A stretch of DNA of 64,000 nucleotides from contig NZ_LJHY01000023.1 of the NCBI RefSeq assembly GCF_001295795.1, positions 62,001-126,000 on the forward strand. Reading direction: 5' to 3'. This DNA comes from Novosphingobium sp. AAP83. GTDB lineage: Bacteria > Pseudomonadota > Alphaproteobacteria > Sphingomonadales > Sphingomonadaceae. The first letter of the stretch is position 1. Each line of letters starts with the position of its first letter. This document shows positions 53,698 to 62,509 of this stretch, piece by piece. A program made the translations under genes and the position numbers. Below the pieces are notes generated by a model. The model was not told where the DNA came from. It saw nothing but the letters and a program-made list of their open reading frames with translations, and ran no database searches.

Positions 53698-53931
53698 TGG
53701 GTAACTCCTGCCCGAAAATGCTTCAGCGCAGTCGACACCCGCCGCAGGGGGCCGAACAGGTCTGTCCTCGGGTTATCCGCAGAGCGGATGAAGCGCCACG
53801 GCTTGTCCAGCACTTTTCGCAACGCATTGAAATTACAGCGTGCCTAGCGCCAGATCCTGCAAAGCACCCTGAAACCGGAAGGGGGTGCTAATATCGCCCC
53901 CCTTGTCGTTGAATTCGCTGCAACGTGCGCA

Positions 53932-55437
53932 TCAAACGCAGGCGCAAACCGTCTTCCATTCAAGGTAATTGTCCATCGCTTGACGCCCGCTATCGCGGCC
54001 CCAGCCCGATTGCTTGACCCCGCCAATCGCCAGCGATGCATCGTACATCGCATGACTGTTGACCCACACTGTTCCAGCACGAATATCGGATATCATCCGG
54101 TGCGCGGTTGAAAGGCTTTCGGTCCACACGCTGGCGGCAAGGCCATATTCGCTGGAGTTGGCCGCAGCGACCACTTCTTCGGCATCATCGAATGCCTGCA
54201 CCACCAGCACCGGGCCGAACACTTCCTCGCGCACGATCTCCATGTCGGGCTTTACATCCACCACCACGGTTGGCGCAATAAACGTGCCCGCATCGCCAAA
54301 CCGCTCACCGCCGGTCAGCATCGTTGCGCCGTCTGTCTTGGCGCGGTTCAAAAAGCCCTCCACCCGTTCGGCATGGCGGGCAGAGACCACTGGCCCCATC
54401 TGCGTATCAGGCGCAAGGCCATGCCCAAGCTTCAGGCCTTTGGCATAAGCCGCCACGCCTTCGACCACTTCATCATGCACACTGCGATGCACATAAAGCC
54501 GCGATCCGGCGATGCACACTTGCCCGCCGTTGAAGAAGATCGCGTTGGCAACGCCCGGAACGGTGATGCCCATATCGGCATCGGGAAACACGATGGAGGG
54601 CGATTTTCCGCCCAGTTCCAGCGTCACCCGCTTGAAATTGGTCTTGGCCGCATCCAGCACCGCGCGGCCCGTGGCAGTCGATCCGGTGAATGCGATCTTG
54701 TCCACCTGCGGATGCGCGGCCAGCACGGCACCTGTTTGCCCGCCAAGCCCCGTCACCACATTGAGCACGCCCGCAGGCAAACCTGCCTCGGCCATCAGTT
54801 CAGCCAGACGCAGCGCGGAAAGCGAGGTATCTTCGGCAGGCTTCAATACCACCGTACACCCTGCCGCCATCGCCGGGGCCAGCTTCATCGCGGTCAGCAC
54901 CAGCGGCGAATTCCACGGCACGATGGCCGCCACCACGCCCACCGGCTCGCGCACGGTCCACGTCCGCATCTGGCGTCCGGCGGGCTGATAGTTAATCGAG
55001 CTTTCGAGCGTTTGCCCTTCAATCGCCATCGCTTGGCCCGCAAAAAAGCGGAACTGGTTCACCGCGCCCGGAATCTCGGCCCAGCGCCCTACGAACAGCG
55101 GCTTGCCCTGATCCAGCGTTTCCAGCTCGGCCAGATCATCGATATGCGCCTCGATCAGATCAGCAATCTTCCACAAGATGCGCGCGCGCTCCACCGGCAT
55201 CGTCGCGCGCCAACCGGCCAAAGCCCCACGCGCCGCCGCCACGGCGGCATCAACATCACTCGCGCTGGCCGCTGCGATTCGCCCGGTTTCGATGCCGGTT
55301 GCAGGATCAAGCGTGGCAAAGTCTGCGCCGCCCTCGGCCTGCCCCCAAACCCCGCCAATAAACAAACCTTCGCCCTGCGCACGGCGGACAAGGAATTCGA
55401 CGTTACCGGGGCGAAGCTTGATCGGATCGAAAGCCAT
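53932..55437 (-). CDS. Aldehyde dehydrogenase (NAD(P)+)
   Basis: This 501 aa ALDH has the catalytic Cys in FFNGGQVCIAGSRL, the general-base Glu in LELGGKSPS, and the NAD(P) contact KIAFTGSTATGRAV. EEVFGPVLVV is near the end. The length is typical. It is divergent from the hydantoinase operon, with a 193-base promoter gap between. Likely role: oxidation of an aldehyde produced by the pathway to an acid. A second ALDH of the same group lies at the right edge. Confidence 0.93.
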   Translation of the reverse strand: MAFDPIKLRPGNVEFLVRRAQGEGLFIGGVWGQAEGGADFATLDPATGIETGRIAAASASDVDAAVAAARGALAGWRATMPVERARILWKIADLIEAHIDDLAELETLDQGKPLFVGRWAEIPGAVNQFRFFAGQAMAIEGQTLESSINYQPAGRQMRTWTVREPVGVVAAIVPWNSPLVLTAMKLAPAMAAGCTVVLKPAEDTSLSALRLAELMAEAGLPAGVLNVVTGLGGQTGAVLAAHPQVDKIAFTGSTATGRAVLDAAKTNFKRVTLELGGKSPSIVFPDADMGITVPGVANAIFFNGGQVCIAGSRLYVHRSVHDEVVEGVAAYAKGLKLGHGLAPDTQMGPVVSARHAERVEGFLNRAKTDGATMLTGGERFGDAGTFIAPTVVVDVKPDMEIVREEVFGPVLVVQAFDDAEEVVAAANSSEYGLAASVWTESLSTAHRMISDIRAGTVWVNSHAMYDASLAIGGVKQSGWGRDSGRQAMDNYLEWKTVCACV

Positions 55438-55630
55438 GACTGCATTATGCTCCTGATGTTAGGGCCAGACTGCCCCCCTGCCCGCATCGGGACCAGAAGG
55501 GCATGCGTGAAAAGTCGCCAGCCGGATAACTCTGTCCCGAATCGTACAGCCACGCGCGCTGGCGCATAGCAATCAGGAATCAAACGACGCGGCGATTGTG
55601 CTGCATATTTTAGACAGACGCGGGGAAGAC

Positions 55631-57679
55631 ATGACCTACAGATTGGGTGTGGATGTTGGCGGCACGTTCACCGACCTTTTGCTCTTTAACCAGAGCACGG
55701 GCGGATTCTGGCGCAACAAGACGCCATCGACCCCGCACGACAGTTCGGAAGGTATCCTGAACGGGGTTACCGCGATCTGCGAAAGCGCAGGGATCAGCCC
55801 GTCGGACGTCGAATTCTTCCTCCACGGCACCACGGTTGCCACCAATGCCGTGCTTGAAGGCAAAGGCGCGCGCGTCGGCCTGATCACCACCGATGGCTAC
55901 CGCCAGGTCCTGCAAATCGCGCGCAGCTTTGTGCCCGGCGGCCTTGCCGGATGGATCGTCTGGCCAAAGCCGGTGCCATTGGCCGCATTGGAAGATACCA
56001 TCGAAGTGCGCGGGCGGATCGATGCGCAAGGGCGCGAAATCGCCCCGCTTGATGAAACGCAAGCCCGTCAGGCACTCACCACTTTGCGCGATAGCGGCAT
56101 CGAAGCGCTCACCATCAGTCTGGTCAATGCCTACCTCAACGGCGCGCACGAACAACGCATCGCCGAACTGGCGGCAGAGCTCATGCCCGACATTCCGCTC
56201 TCGCTCAGCCACGCCGTCCTGCCCGAAATGCAGGAATACGAACGCACGCTGACGACCGTAGCAAACGCTGCGGTGCGCCCCGTCGTGGGCAAATATGTGC
56301 GCAACTTGCGCGACAGGCTGCGCGGCGCTGGCATGGCAGGATCGCTCTCGCTGCTCCGCTCCGACGGCGGCTTGATGTCCTCTGAAAAGTCCGAAGAGCA
56401 TCCCGTATCGCTGCTGATGTCAGGCCCCGCAGGCGGCGTCACCGGCGCGATCTGGGTGGGCCGCAACGCCGGGATCAAGAACATCCTCACCTTGGACGTC
56501 GGCGGCACCTCGACCGACGTCGCCCTGATCGAAAACCTCGAGGCGCGCCGCCAGCGCACCACCGAAGTCGGCCACCTCTCGGTCCGCGCTTCGGCCTTGG
56601 ACGTAAAGACGGTTGGCGCGGGCGGTGGCTCGATTGCCTATGTGCCCGAACTCACCGGCGCGCTGCGCGTGGGACCACAATCGGCAGGCGCCGTCCCCGG
56701 CCCTGTCGCCTATAGCAAGGGCGGCACCTTGCCCACCGTCACCGATGCCAATGTCGTGCTCGGCTATCTTCCCGAAAACCTTTTGGGCGGCAAATTCAAG
56801 CTCGACCGTGAAGCCGCAAAAGTGGCCGTGCAGACCATCGCCGATGCGCTCGGCATCGGCCTGATGGAAGCCGCGCGCGGAATCATCGATATCGTCAACG
56901 AAAATATGTTCGGCGCTTTGCGCATGATCTCGGTCCAGCAAGGTTACGACCCGCGCGATTTTGCGCTGATGGGCTTTGGCGGCGCTGGTCCGCTCCACGT
57001 CAATGCCGTCGCCCGCCTGATGGGTTCATGGCCCGCGATCTCGCCGGTCAGCCCCGGCGTGCTCTGCGCGTTGGGCGATGCCACCACCCGCATGCGCACC
57101 GAAACCGCGCGCTCGTTCAGCCGCCGCGTCGATGAAACCGATGAGGCCGAAGTTCTCGCCCTGCTCGATAGCATGGCCGCACAGACCCGCGCCGAATTGA
57201 CCGCAGAGGGCATTGCCGAAGCCGACGTCACCAGCCTGTTCGAACTCGACATCCGCTATGAAGGCCAAGCCTTCGAAGTGCCGCTCTCGATCGATGCCGA
57301 AGTCTTGCGCCGCGATGGCCTCAACGGCGTCACCGCGCGCTTCGATGCGGAACACTTGCGCCTGTTCACCTTCAACATGGACAGCCCGCACGAACTGGTA
57401 AACCTGCGCGCCGTCGCCATGGGGCCAGCGCTCGATCTGCCTGCCCAAAAGCTGGAACAGGGCACAGGCGATCCCTCCGCCGCCAAAATCCGCGATCACG
57501 AATTGTGGGCCGATGGGGCGATGGTCCCGGCGGTGATCTATGACCGCGCCAGGCTGCGCGCCGGAGACGTGGTTCCCGGCCCCGCCATCGTGGTCGAAAT
57601 GGATTCCACTACCCTTATCGAAGCCGGTTGCACCGGCACCGTCGACCCTGTCGGCAACATCCTGATCAATCTCGTTTGA
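55631..57679 (+). CDS. hyuA: Hydantoinase/oxoprolinase subunit A (HyuA, acetone-carboxylase beta-like)
   Basis: This 682 aa protein has the N-terminal sugar-kinase/Hsp70-like ATPase signature RLGVDVGGTFTDLLLF, FFLHGTTVATNAVLEGKG, LLMSGPAGGV and a second LDVGGTSTDVAL. It continues GFGGAGPLHV in the C-terminal half. GGGGAAGA lies upstream of ATG 55631. It pairs with HyuB at 57692. Members are ATP-dependent hydantoinases, 5-oxoprolinase or acetone/acetophenone carboxylases, so ring-opening of a cyclic amide or carboxylation of a ketone are the options. Confidence 0.92.
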   Translation: MTYRLGVDVGGTFTDLLLFNQSTGGFWRNKTPSTPHDSSEGILNGVTAICESAGISPSDVEFFLHGTTVATNAVLEGKGARVGLITTDGYRQVLQIARSFVPGGLAGWIVWPKPVPLAALEDTIEVRGRIDAQGREIAPLDETQARQALTTLRDSGIEALTISLVNAYLNGAHEQRIAELAAELMPDIPLSLSHAVLPEMQEYERTLTTVANAAVRPVVGKYVRNLRDRLRGAGMAGSLSLLRSDGGLMSSEKSEEHPVSLLMSGPAGGVTGAIWVGRNAGIKNILTLDVGGTSTDVALIENLEARRQRTTEVGHLSVRASALDVKTVGAGGGSIAYVPELTGALRVGPQSAGAVPGPVAYSKGGTLPTVTDANVVLGYLPENLLGGKFKLDREAAKVAVQTIADALGIGLMEAARGIIDIVNENMFGALRMISVQQGYDPRDFALMGFGGAGPLHVNAVARLMGSWPAISPVSPGVLCALGDATTRMRTETARSFSRRVDETDEAEVLALLDSMAAQTRAELTAEGIAEADVTSLFELDIRYEGQAFEVPLSIDAEVLRRDGLNGVTARFDAEHLRLFTFNMDSPHELVNLRAVAMGPALDLPAQKLEQGTGDPSAAKIRDHELWADGAMVPAVIYDRARLRAGDVVPGPAIVVEMDSTTLIEAGCTGTVDPVGNILINLV

Positions 57680-57691
57680 GGAGGCAGGCCG

Positions 57692-59551
57692 ATGCCCGCA
57701 ACCATTATCCAAGCCAACGCCACCCCCTTCAACGCGGTCCCGGTAGACCCCGTCACGCTCGACATTATCGAAAACGCGCTGCGCAATGCGCGCATCGAAA
57801 TGGACGCCACCCTCGTCCGCACCGCAATGTCTCCGGGCATCCGCGAACAGGGGGATGCCTTCCCGCTGATCGCCGATCACACCGGCAAGATGATTGTTGG
57901 CCAGTTCGGATCGTATATCGGCCCGTTCCTCGATGGTTTTGATGGCACGGTCGAAGACGGCGATCTGATCTTCCTGTCCGATCCCTATTCGGTGCAGGGT
58001 GCAATCAGCCACTCGAACGATTGGCTCGTCCTGCTGCCGGTGTTCAAGGATGGCCGCCTGATCGCCTATACCTCGATGTTCGGCCACCAGTCCGATATCG
58101 GCGGCATGGTCCCCGGCTCGATGCCGATCCACGCCACCAGCATCTTTCAGGAAGGCGTGCGCATCCCGCCGGTCAAGATCTGGAAGCAGGGTGTCTATAA
58201 CGAAGACCTGATCAAGCTGGTCATGCACCAGACCCGTACCCCCGATTGGTGCAAGGCCGATCTCAACGCGCTGATCGCCTCGTGCCGCGTCGCCGCGCGC
58301 CGCGTGATCGAAATGGCGCACCGCTTTGGCGATGATGTGTTCACCTCGGCCACCACGCTTTTGCTTGAACGCAATCACCGCGCGATGAAGCAATTGATCG
58401 CCAGTTCGATCAGCGAAGAGCCGGTGACGTTCGAGGATTACATCTGCGACGATGGCATGGGCTATGGCCCCTACAAGATCAAATGCACGATGTGGCGCGA
58501 AAATGGCCGCGTAGTGCTCGATTTTGCGGGCACCGATCCGCAAAGCCGCGCCTCGATCAACATGCTGCTCAATGAAAACATGATGCGCATGTTCTTCGGC
58601 ATTTACATGATCATGATCTTCGATCCGCAAATCCTGTTCAACGATGGCTATTACGATCTGATCGATATCCGCATCCCCGAAGGATCGCTGCTCAAGCCGA
58701 AATTCCCTGCCGCGCTGTCGGGCCGCACACATGTGCTGGGCCGCCTGTTCGATATCCTTGGCGGCTTGCTCGGCCAGAAGACGCCCGAATTCCTCAACGC
58801 CGCCGGGTTCTCCTCGTCGCCGCACTTGTTCTATGCGGGCACCGACAAGCAGGGCAAATGGTTCCAGCTCTTCCAGATCGGCTTTGGCGGTATTCCGGGC
58901 CGTCCGATGGGCGATGGCCCCGATGGCCACTCGCTGTTCCCCGGCTTCACCAATGTGCCCAACGAATTCCTGGAACGCTACTTCCCGCTGGTGATCGAAC
59001 GCTATGAAACCGTTGCGGATTCGGGCGGCGCGGGCCTCCATCGCGGCGGCAATGGTATCGATATGGTCTATCGCTTCCTTGAACCCGGCACCATCGCGAT
59101 CCACGATGACCGCTGGTTCGTGCCGCCTTGGGGCGTCAACGGCGGCCAGCCCGGCGCCCGCGCACGCAAGGTGCTGATCAAGGCCGATGGCACTGAGATC
59201 GTCGTCGGCAACAAGATCGAGGATTACCCGGTCGAACCCGGTGACCGCTTGCACTTCATCACGTGGGGCGGCGGTGGCTGGGGCGATCCGCTCGACCGCG
59301 ACCCCGCATTGGTCGCGCTCGAAATCGCACAAGGCCTCGTCACCGCACAGGGCGCCTTGCGCTATGGCGTGGTGCTGGCGGGCAGCGCTGTGGACGAAGC
59401 CGCCACGCAAGCCCTACGCACGAAAATGCGCACCGAACGCGGTGCAATGGGCGTATTCAACTTCGGCCCCGATCTCGAAACCCTGCGCGCCAATTGCCTC
59501 GCCGAAACCGGCCTGCCCGCCCCCAAGCCGCCGCGCTGGGCCAACGCATAA
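57692..59551 (+). CDS. hyuB: Hydantoinase/oxoprolinase subunit B (HyuB, acetone-carboxylase alpha-like)
   Basis: This 619 aa protein has VDPVTLDIIENALRNARIEMDATLVRTAMSPGIRE at the N-terminus, FLSDPYSVQGAISHSNDWLVLLPVF in the middle and a C-terminal GGGGWGDPLDRDP, the HyuB signature. GAGGAGGC precedes the ATG, and the gene is 12 bases after HyuA. Together they form the ATP-driven hydrolase or carboxylase. No third carboxylase gamma subunit is visible, which slightly favours the hydantoinase-type reaction. Confidence 0.93.
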   Translation: MPATIIQANATPFNAVPVDPVTLDIIENALRNARIEMDATLVRTAMSPGIREQGDAFPLIADHTGKMIVGQFGSYIGPFLDGFDGTVEDGDLIFLSDPYSVQGAISHSNDWLVLLPVFKDGRLIAYTSMFGHQSDIGGMVPGSMPIHATSIFQEGVRIPPVKIWKQGVYNEDLIKLVMHQTRTPDWCKADLNALIASCRVAARRVIEMAHRFGDDVFTSATTLLLERNHRAMKQLIASSISEEPVTFEDYICDDGMGYGPYKIKCTMWRENGRVVLDFAGTDPQSRASINMLLNENMMRMFFGIYMIMIFDPQILFNDGYYDLIDIRIPEGSLLKPKFPAALSGRTHVLGRLFDILGGLLGQKTPEFLNAAGFSSSPHLFYAGTDKQGKWFQLFQIGFGGIPGRPMGDGPDGHSLFPGFTNVPNEFLERYFPLVIERYETVADSGGAGLHRGGNGIDMVYRFLEPGTIAIHDDRWFVPPWGVNGGQPGARARKVLIKADGTEIVVGNKIEDYPVEPGDRLHFITWGGGGWGDPLDRDPALVALEIAQGLVTAQGALRYGVVLAGSAVDEAATQALRTKMRTERGAMGVFNFGPDLETLRANCLAETGLPAPKPPRWANA

Positions 59552-59563
59552 GGACCAAAACAA

Positions 59564-60427
59564 GTGGCCAATCCCATCCTCCGCCAGAAGCTCGCTTCGG
59601 GCAAATTCTTCGTCATCCCCGGCATTCAGGACATGATCACGGCGGTCATCGCCAACAAAGTCGGCTTCGATATCGTCTATGGCACGGGCTATTGGCTCAC
59701 CGCCTCGGCCTATGGTCTGCCCGATGCCGGGATCGCCACTTACACCGAAATGCGTGATCGCATGGCAACGCTGGTGCGCACCAGCAATGCCGCCGTCATC
59801 GCCGATGGCGATACCGGCTATGGCGGGCTGCTCAACGTCCACCACACCGTCAAGGGCTATGAGGCAGCAGGCATCACCGCGATCCAGATCGAGGATCAGG
59901 AATTCCCCAAGAAGTGCGGCCACACCCCGTTCAAGCGCCTGATCTCTACCGATGACATGGTCGAAAAGATCAAGGTCGCCATCGATGCGCGCACCTCTGA
60001 CGATTTCGTGGTCATCGCCCGCACCGATGCGCGCGAAAGCGAAGGCCTTGATGGCGTGCTGCGCCGGATGGAGGCCTATTCCAAGGCAGGGGCCGATGTG
60101 CTCTTCCCCGAAGCGCTGCACAGCCATGACGAAATGGCCAAGGCCTGCGCCGTGCTCGATAAACCCTGCATGGCCAATATGTCGAACCACGGTAAAACCC
60201 CGGTCCCGCCTGCCGAGGTCCTCAGCGAAATCGGCTATGCCTATGCCATCTACCCCTCGCTCACCAGCCTTGCCGCCTGCGCCGCGATGGAAAAGGCGCT
60301 GCGCGATCTGAAGGATCACGGCATCGGTCAGCCCGATGGCCTGTTCGATTTCTCCGAGTTCTGTTCGCTCATCGGGTTTGAAGATGTGTGGGCATTCGAA
60401 AAGAAATGGGGCAAGGCGGGGGCATGA
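59564..60427 (+). CDS. Isocitrate lyase/PEP mutase superfamily lyase
   Basis: This 287 aa TIM-barrel enzyme has IADGDTGYGG (metal-binding Asp pair) and QIEDQEFPKKCGH with Cys118. The K-K-C-G-H motif marks the C-C lyases (2-methylisocitrate lyase, 2,3-dimethylmalate lyase, oxaloacetate hydrolase) as opposed to PEP mutase. It starts at GTG 59564, with AAGGA upstream. With LeuCD-like hydratases elsewhere in the window, a 2,3-dimethylmalate-lyase-like role, as in nicotinate breakdown, is attractive but unproven. Confidence 0.87.
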   Translation: MANPILRQKLASGKFFVIPGIQDMITAVIANKVGFDIVYGTGYWLTASAYGLPDAGIATYTEMRDRMATLVRTSNAAVIADGDTGYGGLLNVHHTVKGYEAAGITAIQIEDQEFPKKCGHTPFKRLISTDDMVEKIKVAIDARTSDDFVVIARTDARESEGLDGVLRRMEAYSKAGADVLFPEALHSHDEMAKACAVLDKPCMANMSNHGKTPVPPAEVLSEIGYAYAIYPSLTSLAACAAMEKALRDLKDHGIGQPDGLFDFSEFCSLIGFEDVWAFEKKWGKAGA

Positions 60428-61545
60428 CCACGCGCAAAATAGCCGCCGCCGTGCTGCATCAAAGCGGCAATAACCCCAGCCCTTACGCCGACAACAAACC
60501 GCTTTCGGTCATGTCACTCGACCTCGCCGATCCCCGGCCCGGCGAAGTTCTGGTGCGGATTGATGCCGCAGGCCTGTGCCATTCCGACCTTTCGGTGATC
60601 AACGGAGACCGCCCGCGCCCGATGCCGATGGCACTGGGCCATGAAGCGTCTGCTACCGTGCTCGCGCTCGGCGATAAGGGCGATGGCAGCCTGTCCGTGG
60701 GGGATCGCGCCGTGCTCGTGTTCCTGCCCTCGTGCGGCCACTGCGTTGCTTGCGCATCGGGCGAGGGATACCTCTGCGCCAATGCCGCCGCCGCCAATGG
60801 CAAGGGCGAATTGATGCACGGCAGCTCGCGTCTGTCTTGTGACGGCAACCCTGTCCACCACCACCTAGGCGTCTCTGCCTTCGCCACCCAAGCCGTGGTA
60901 GACCGCCGCTCGCTGGTCAAAATCGATAGCGATATTCCCCCTGAAACCGCCGCCCTGTTCGGCTGCGCGGTGCTCACCGGCGTTGGCGCGGTGATGAACA
61001 CCGCTCAGGTCCGCCCCGGCGAATCGGTGCTGATCTATGGCCTTGGCGGCGTCGGCCTTGCCGCACTGATCGGTGCGCTCGCCGCAGGCGCGCAACCCGT
61101 CGTCGCGGTCGATCCGTCGCCCGAAAAGCGCGCGCTCGCATTGGAACTCGGCGCTGCCGCCGCCGTCGCTCCGGGTGAGGACACGGTGCTGTTCGGCACC
61201 GATGTCGTCATCGAAACCGTCGGCAAGGCCGCTGTCTTGGCCCAAGCCTATAAAGCCGCGCGGCGCGGTGGCCGCATCATCACCGTCGGTCTGCCTAACC
61301 CTGCCGAAATGCTTGAAATAAATGCGCTTTCACTGGTGGCCGAGGGCAAGACCCTGATCGGCAGCTATATGGGCTCGTCCATCCCCTCTCGCGATATCCC
61401 GCGCTACATCGCACTCTGGCGCGCAGGCCGTTTGCCGGTTGAAAAGCTGCTCACCTCGGTCAGTCCTCTCGAAGAAATCAACGAGCTGATGGACAAACTG
61501 GCGCAAGGCAAAGCGGTCCGGCAGGTGATTATTCCGGCTTGGTGA
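60424..61545 (+). CDS. Zinc-dependent alcohol dehydrogenase (MDR)
   Basis: This 373 aa zinc ADH has the catalytic zinc motif DAAGLCHSDLSV and GHEASATVLALG. The structural four-Cys loop is LPSCGHCVACASGEGYLCA, and the Rossmann loop is IYGLGGVGLAALIGALAAG. ATG 60424 overlaps the lyase stop. It belongs with class III/aryl-alcohol-type enzymes. It likely oxidises an alcohol to an aldehyde for one of the flanking ALDHs. Confidence 0.92.
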   Translation: MTTRKIAAAVLHQSGNNPSPYADNKPLSVMSLDLADPRPGEVLVRIDAAGLCHSDLSVINGDRPRPMPMALGHEASATVLALGDKGDGSLSVGDRAVLVFLPSCGHCVACASGEGYLCANAAAANGKGELMHGSSRLSCDGNPVHHHLGVSAFATQAVVDRRSLVKIDSDIPPETAALFGCAVLTGVGAVMNTAQVRPGESVLIYGLGGVGLAALIGALAAGAQPVVAVDPSPEKRALALELGAAAAVAPGEDTVLFGTDVVIETVGKAAVLAQAYKAARRGGRIITVGLPNPAEMLEINALSLVAEGKTLIGSYMGSSIPSRDIPRYIALWRAGRLPVEKLLTSVSPLEEINELMDKLAQGKAVRQVIIPAW

Positions 61546-61552
61546 CACAATC

Positions 61553-61590
61553 TCCGAATTCGGACAGATTTTATCCGACAGGCGGATAAA
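61553..61590. promoter_or_regulatory. Double palindrome, probable IclR operator
   Basis: A perfect 12-bp palindrome TCCGAATTCGGA (61553-61564) is followed by TTTATCCG-acagg-CGGATAAA (61570-61577 and 61583-61590), both sharing the TCCG/CGGA core. They lie upstream of the IclR gene. The shared half-site and spacing suit a tetrameric IclR regulator controlling its own gene and possibly the upstream operon. Confidence 0.65.
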
Positions 61591-61666
61591 CGCTTGAACA
61601 ATTCGGTCAAATGCCATTCTCTTGTCACTCTGCGCCAACGGCACAGGGCTTCAGGAGACTCACATC

Positions 61667-62458
61667 ATGGAAAAAGGCGTTCCAATCCGCTCGATCACGC
61701 GGTCCATCGCCGCGTTAAAGGCGATCAACCGCCACGGCTCGCTCTCGATGATGGAGATCGCCAAATCCGCCGAAGTACCCTACCCCACCGCCTGCCGCAT
61801 CGTGCAAACGCTGCTGTATGAAGGCCTGATCGAACAAGAACCCGCGCGCAAACGCTATCGCCCCACCGCGCTGGTGCAAACGCTCGCCACCGGTTTCCAG
61901 CATGATGATGAACTGGTGCGCATTGCCCGTCCGCACATCGTCGCGCTCACCGCGCGCGTCGGTTGGCCCGTATCCATTGCCATCCGCGTGGGCCGCGAAA
62001 TGATGCTGCGCGATAGCACGCACGCCAATTCCTCGCTCACCTTCGAACACTATTATCCCGGCTTCACCCTGCCGATCCTCGATAGCGCCTCGGGCAAAGT
62101 CTCGATGGCCTTCGCCGATGATGAAGAGCGCGAGATGATCCTACGCTTCATGCGCGTCTCGCAGGATATTGATCTCAATTACCTCGCCACCGCCGAAGTC
62201 AGCCTCGATGTCGCGCGCATCCGCGCCGAAGGCTATGCCATGCAGGGCCGGAACCACTTCAACCTGACGCCGGGCAAAACCTCGTCGATTGCGGTGCCCA
62301 TCTTCAAGAACGGTCACTTCCAGGCCGCGATGACCATGGTCTTCTTCGTCGCCGCGATGAAGCTATCGGCTGCACTTGAAATGTATCTTGATGAGCTAAA
62401 GGCCACCGCCGCCGCGATCAGCCACGATCTGTCCAACACCCCCATGGGCAACGCGTAA
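61667..62458 (+). CDS. IclR-family transcriptional regulator
   Basis: This 263 aa regulator has an N-terminal winged helix (ITRSIAALKAINRHGSLSMMEIAKSAEVPYPTACRIVQTLLYEGLI, about residues 8-53) and a C-terminal GAF-like effector domain. ATG 61667 is chosen because AGGAG lies ten bases upstream and the HTH then starts at the usual place; a longer frame to 61622 is unsupported. The paired palindromes just upstream suggest autoregulation. It follows the hydantoinase-lyase-ADH operon and probably controls it. Confidence 0.9.
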   Translation: MEKGVPIRSITRSIAALKAINRHGSLSMMEIAKSAEVPYPTACRIVQTLLYEGLIEQEPARKRYRPTALVQTLATGFQHDDELVRIARPHIVALTARVGWPVSIAIRVGREMMLRDSTHANSSLTFEHYYPGFTLPILDSASGKVSMAFADDEEREMILRFMRVSQDIDLNYLATAEVSLDVARIRAEGYAMQGRNHFNLTPGKTSSIAVPIFKNGHFQAAMTMVFFVAAMKLSAALEMYLDELKATAAAISHDLSNTPMGNA

Positions 62459-62462
62459 TCAT

Positions 62463-62495
62463 CCTCCCTGTTTTGCCAAAGGCAAAACGGGGAGG
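62463..62495. repeat. Long inverted repeat between convergent genes
   Basis: Arms of 15 bases (CCTCCCTGTTTTGCC / GGCAAAACGGGGAGG, one wobble mismatch) with an AAA loop form a very stable hairpin in the 51-base gap between IclR and ALDH. It could stop transcription, but there is no U-run after the stem on either strand. It may be a copy of a dispersed palindromic element; only one copy was noticed in this window. Confidence 0.6.
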
Positions 62496-62509
62496 AAAAA
62501 TCGCCCCCG

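Noticed and set aside
54373..55569. A 398-codon plus-strand frame across the aldehyde dehydrogenase
   Set aside because: Antisense shadow of a gene with complete ALDH catalytic motifs.
57026..59410. A 794-codon open frame antisense to hydantoinase A/B
   Set aside because: It is a shadow of GC-rich codon usage on the opposite strand. It has no recognisable domain and is low complexity (many His, Asp, Arg), and the plus-strand genes have clear family motifs throughout.
62463..62495. Classic intrinsic terminator
   Set aside because: The stem is strong but no run of T follows on either strand, so it is listed as an inverted repeat instead.
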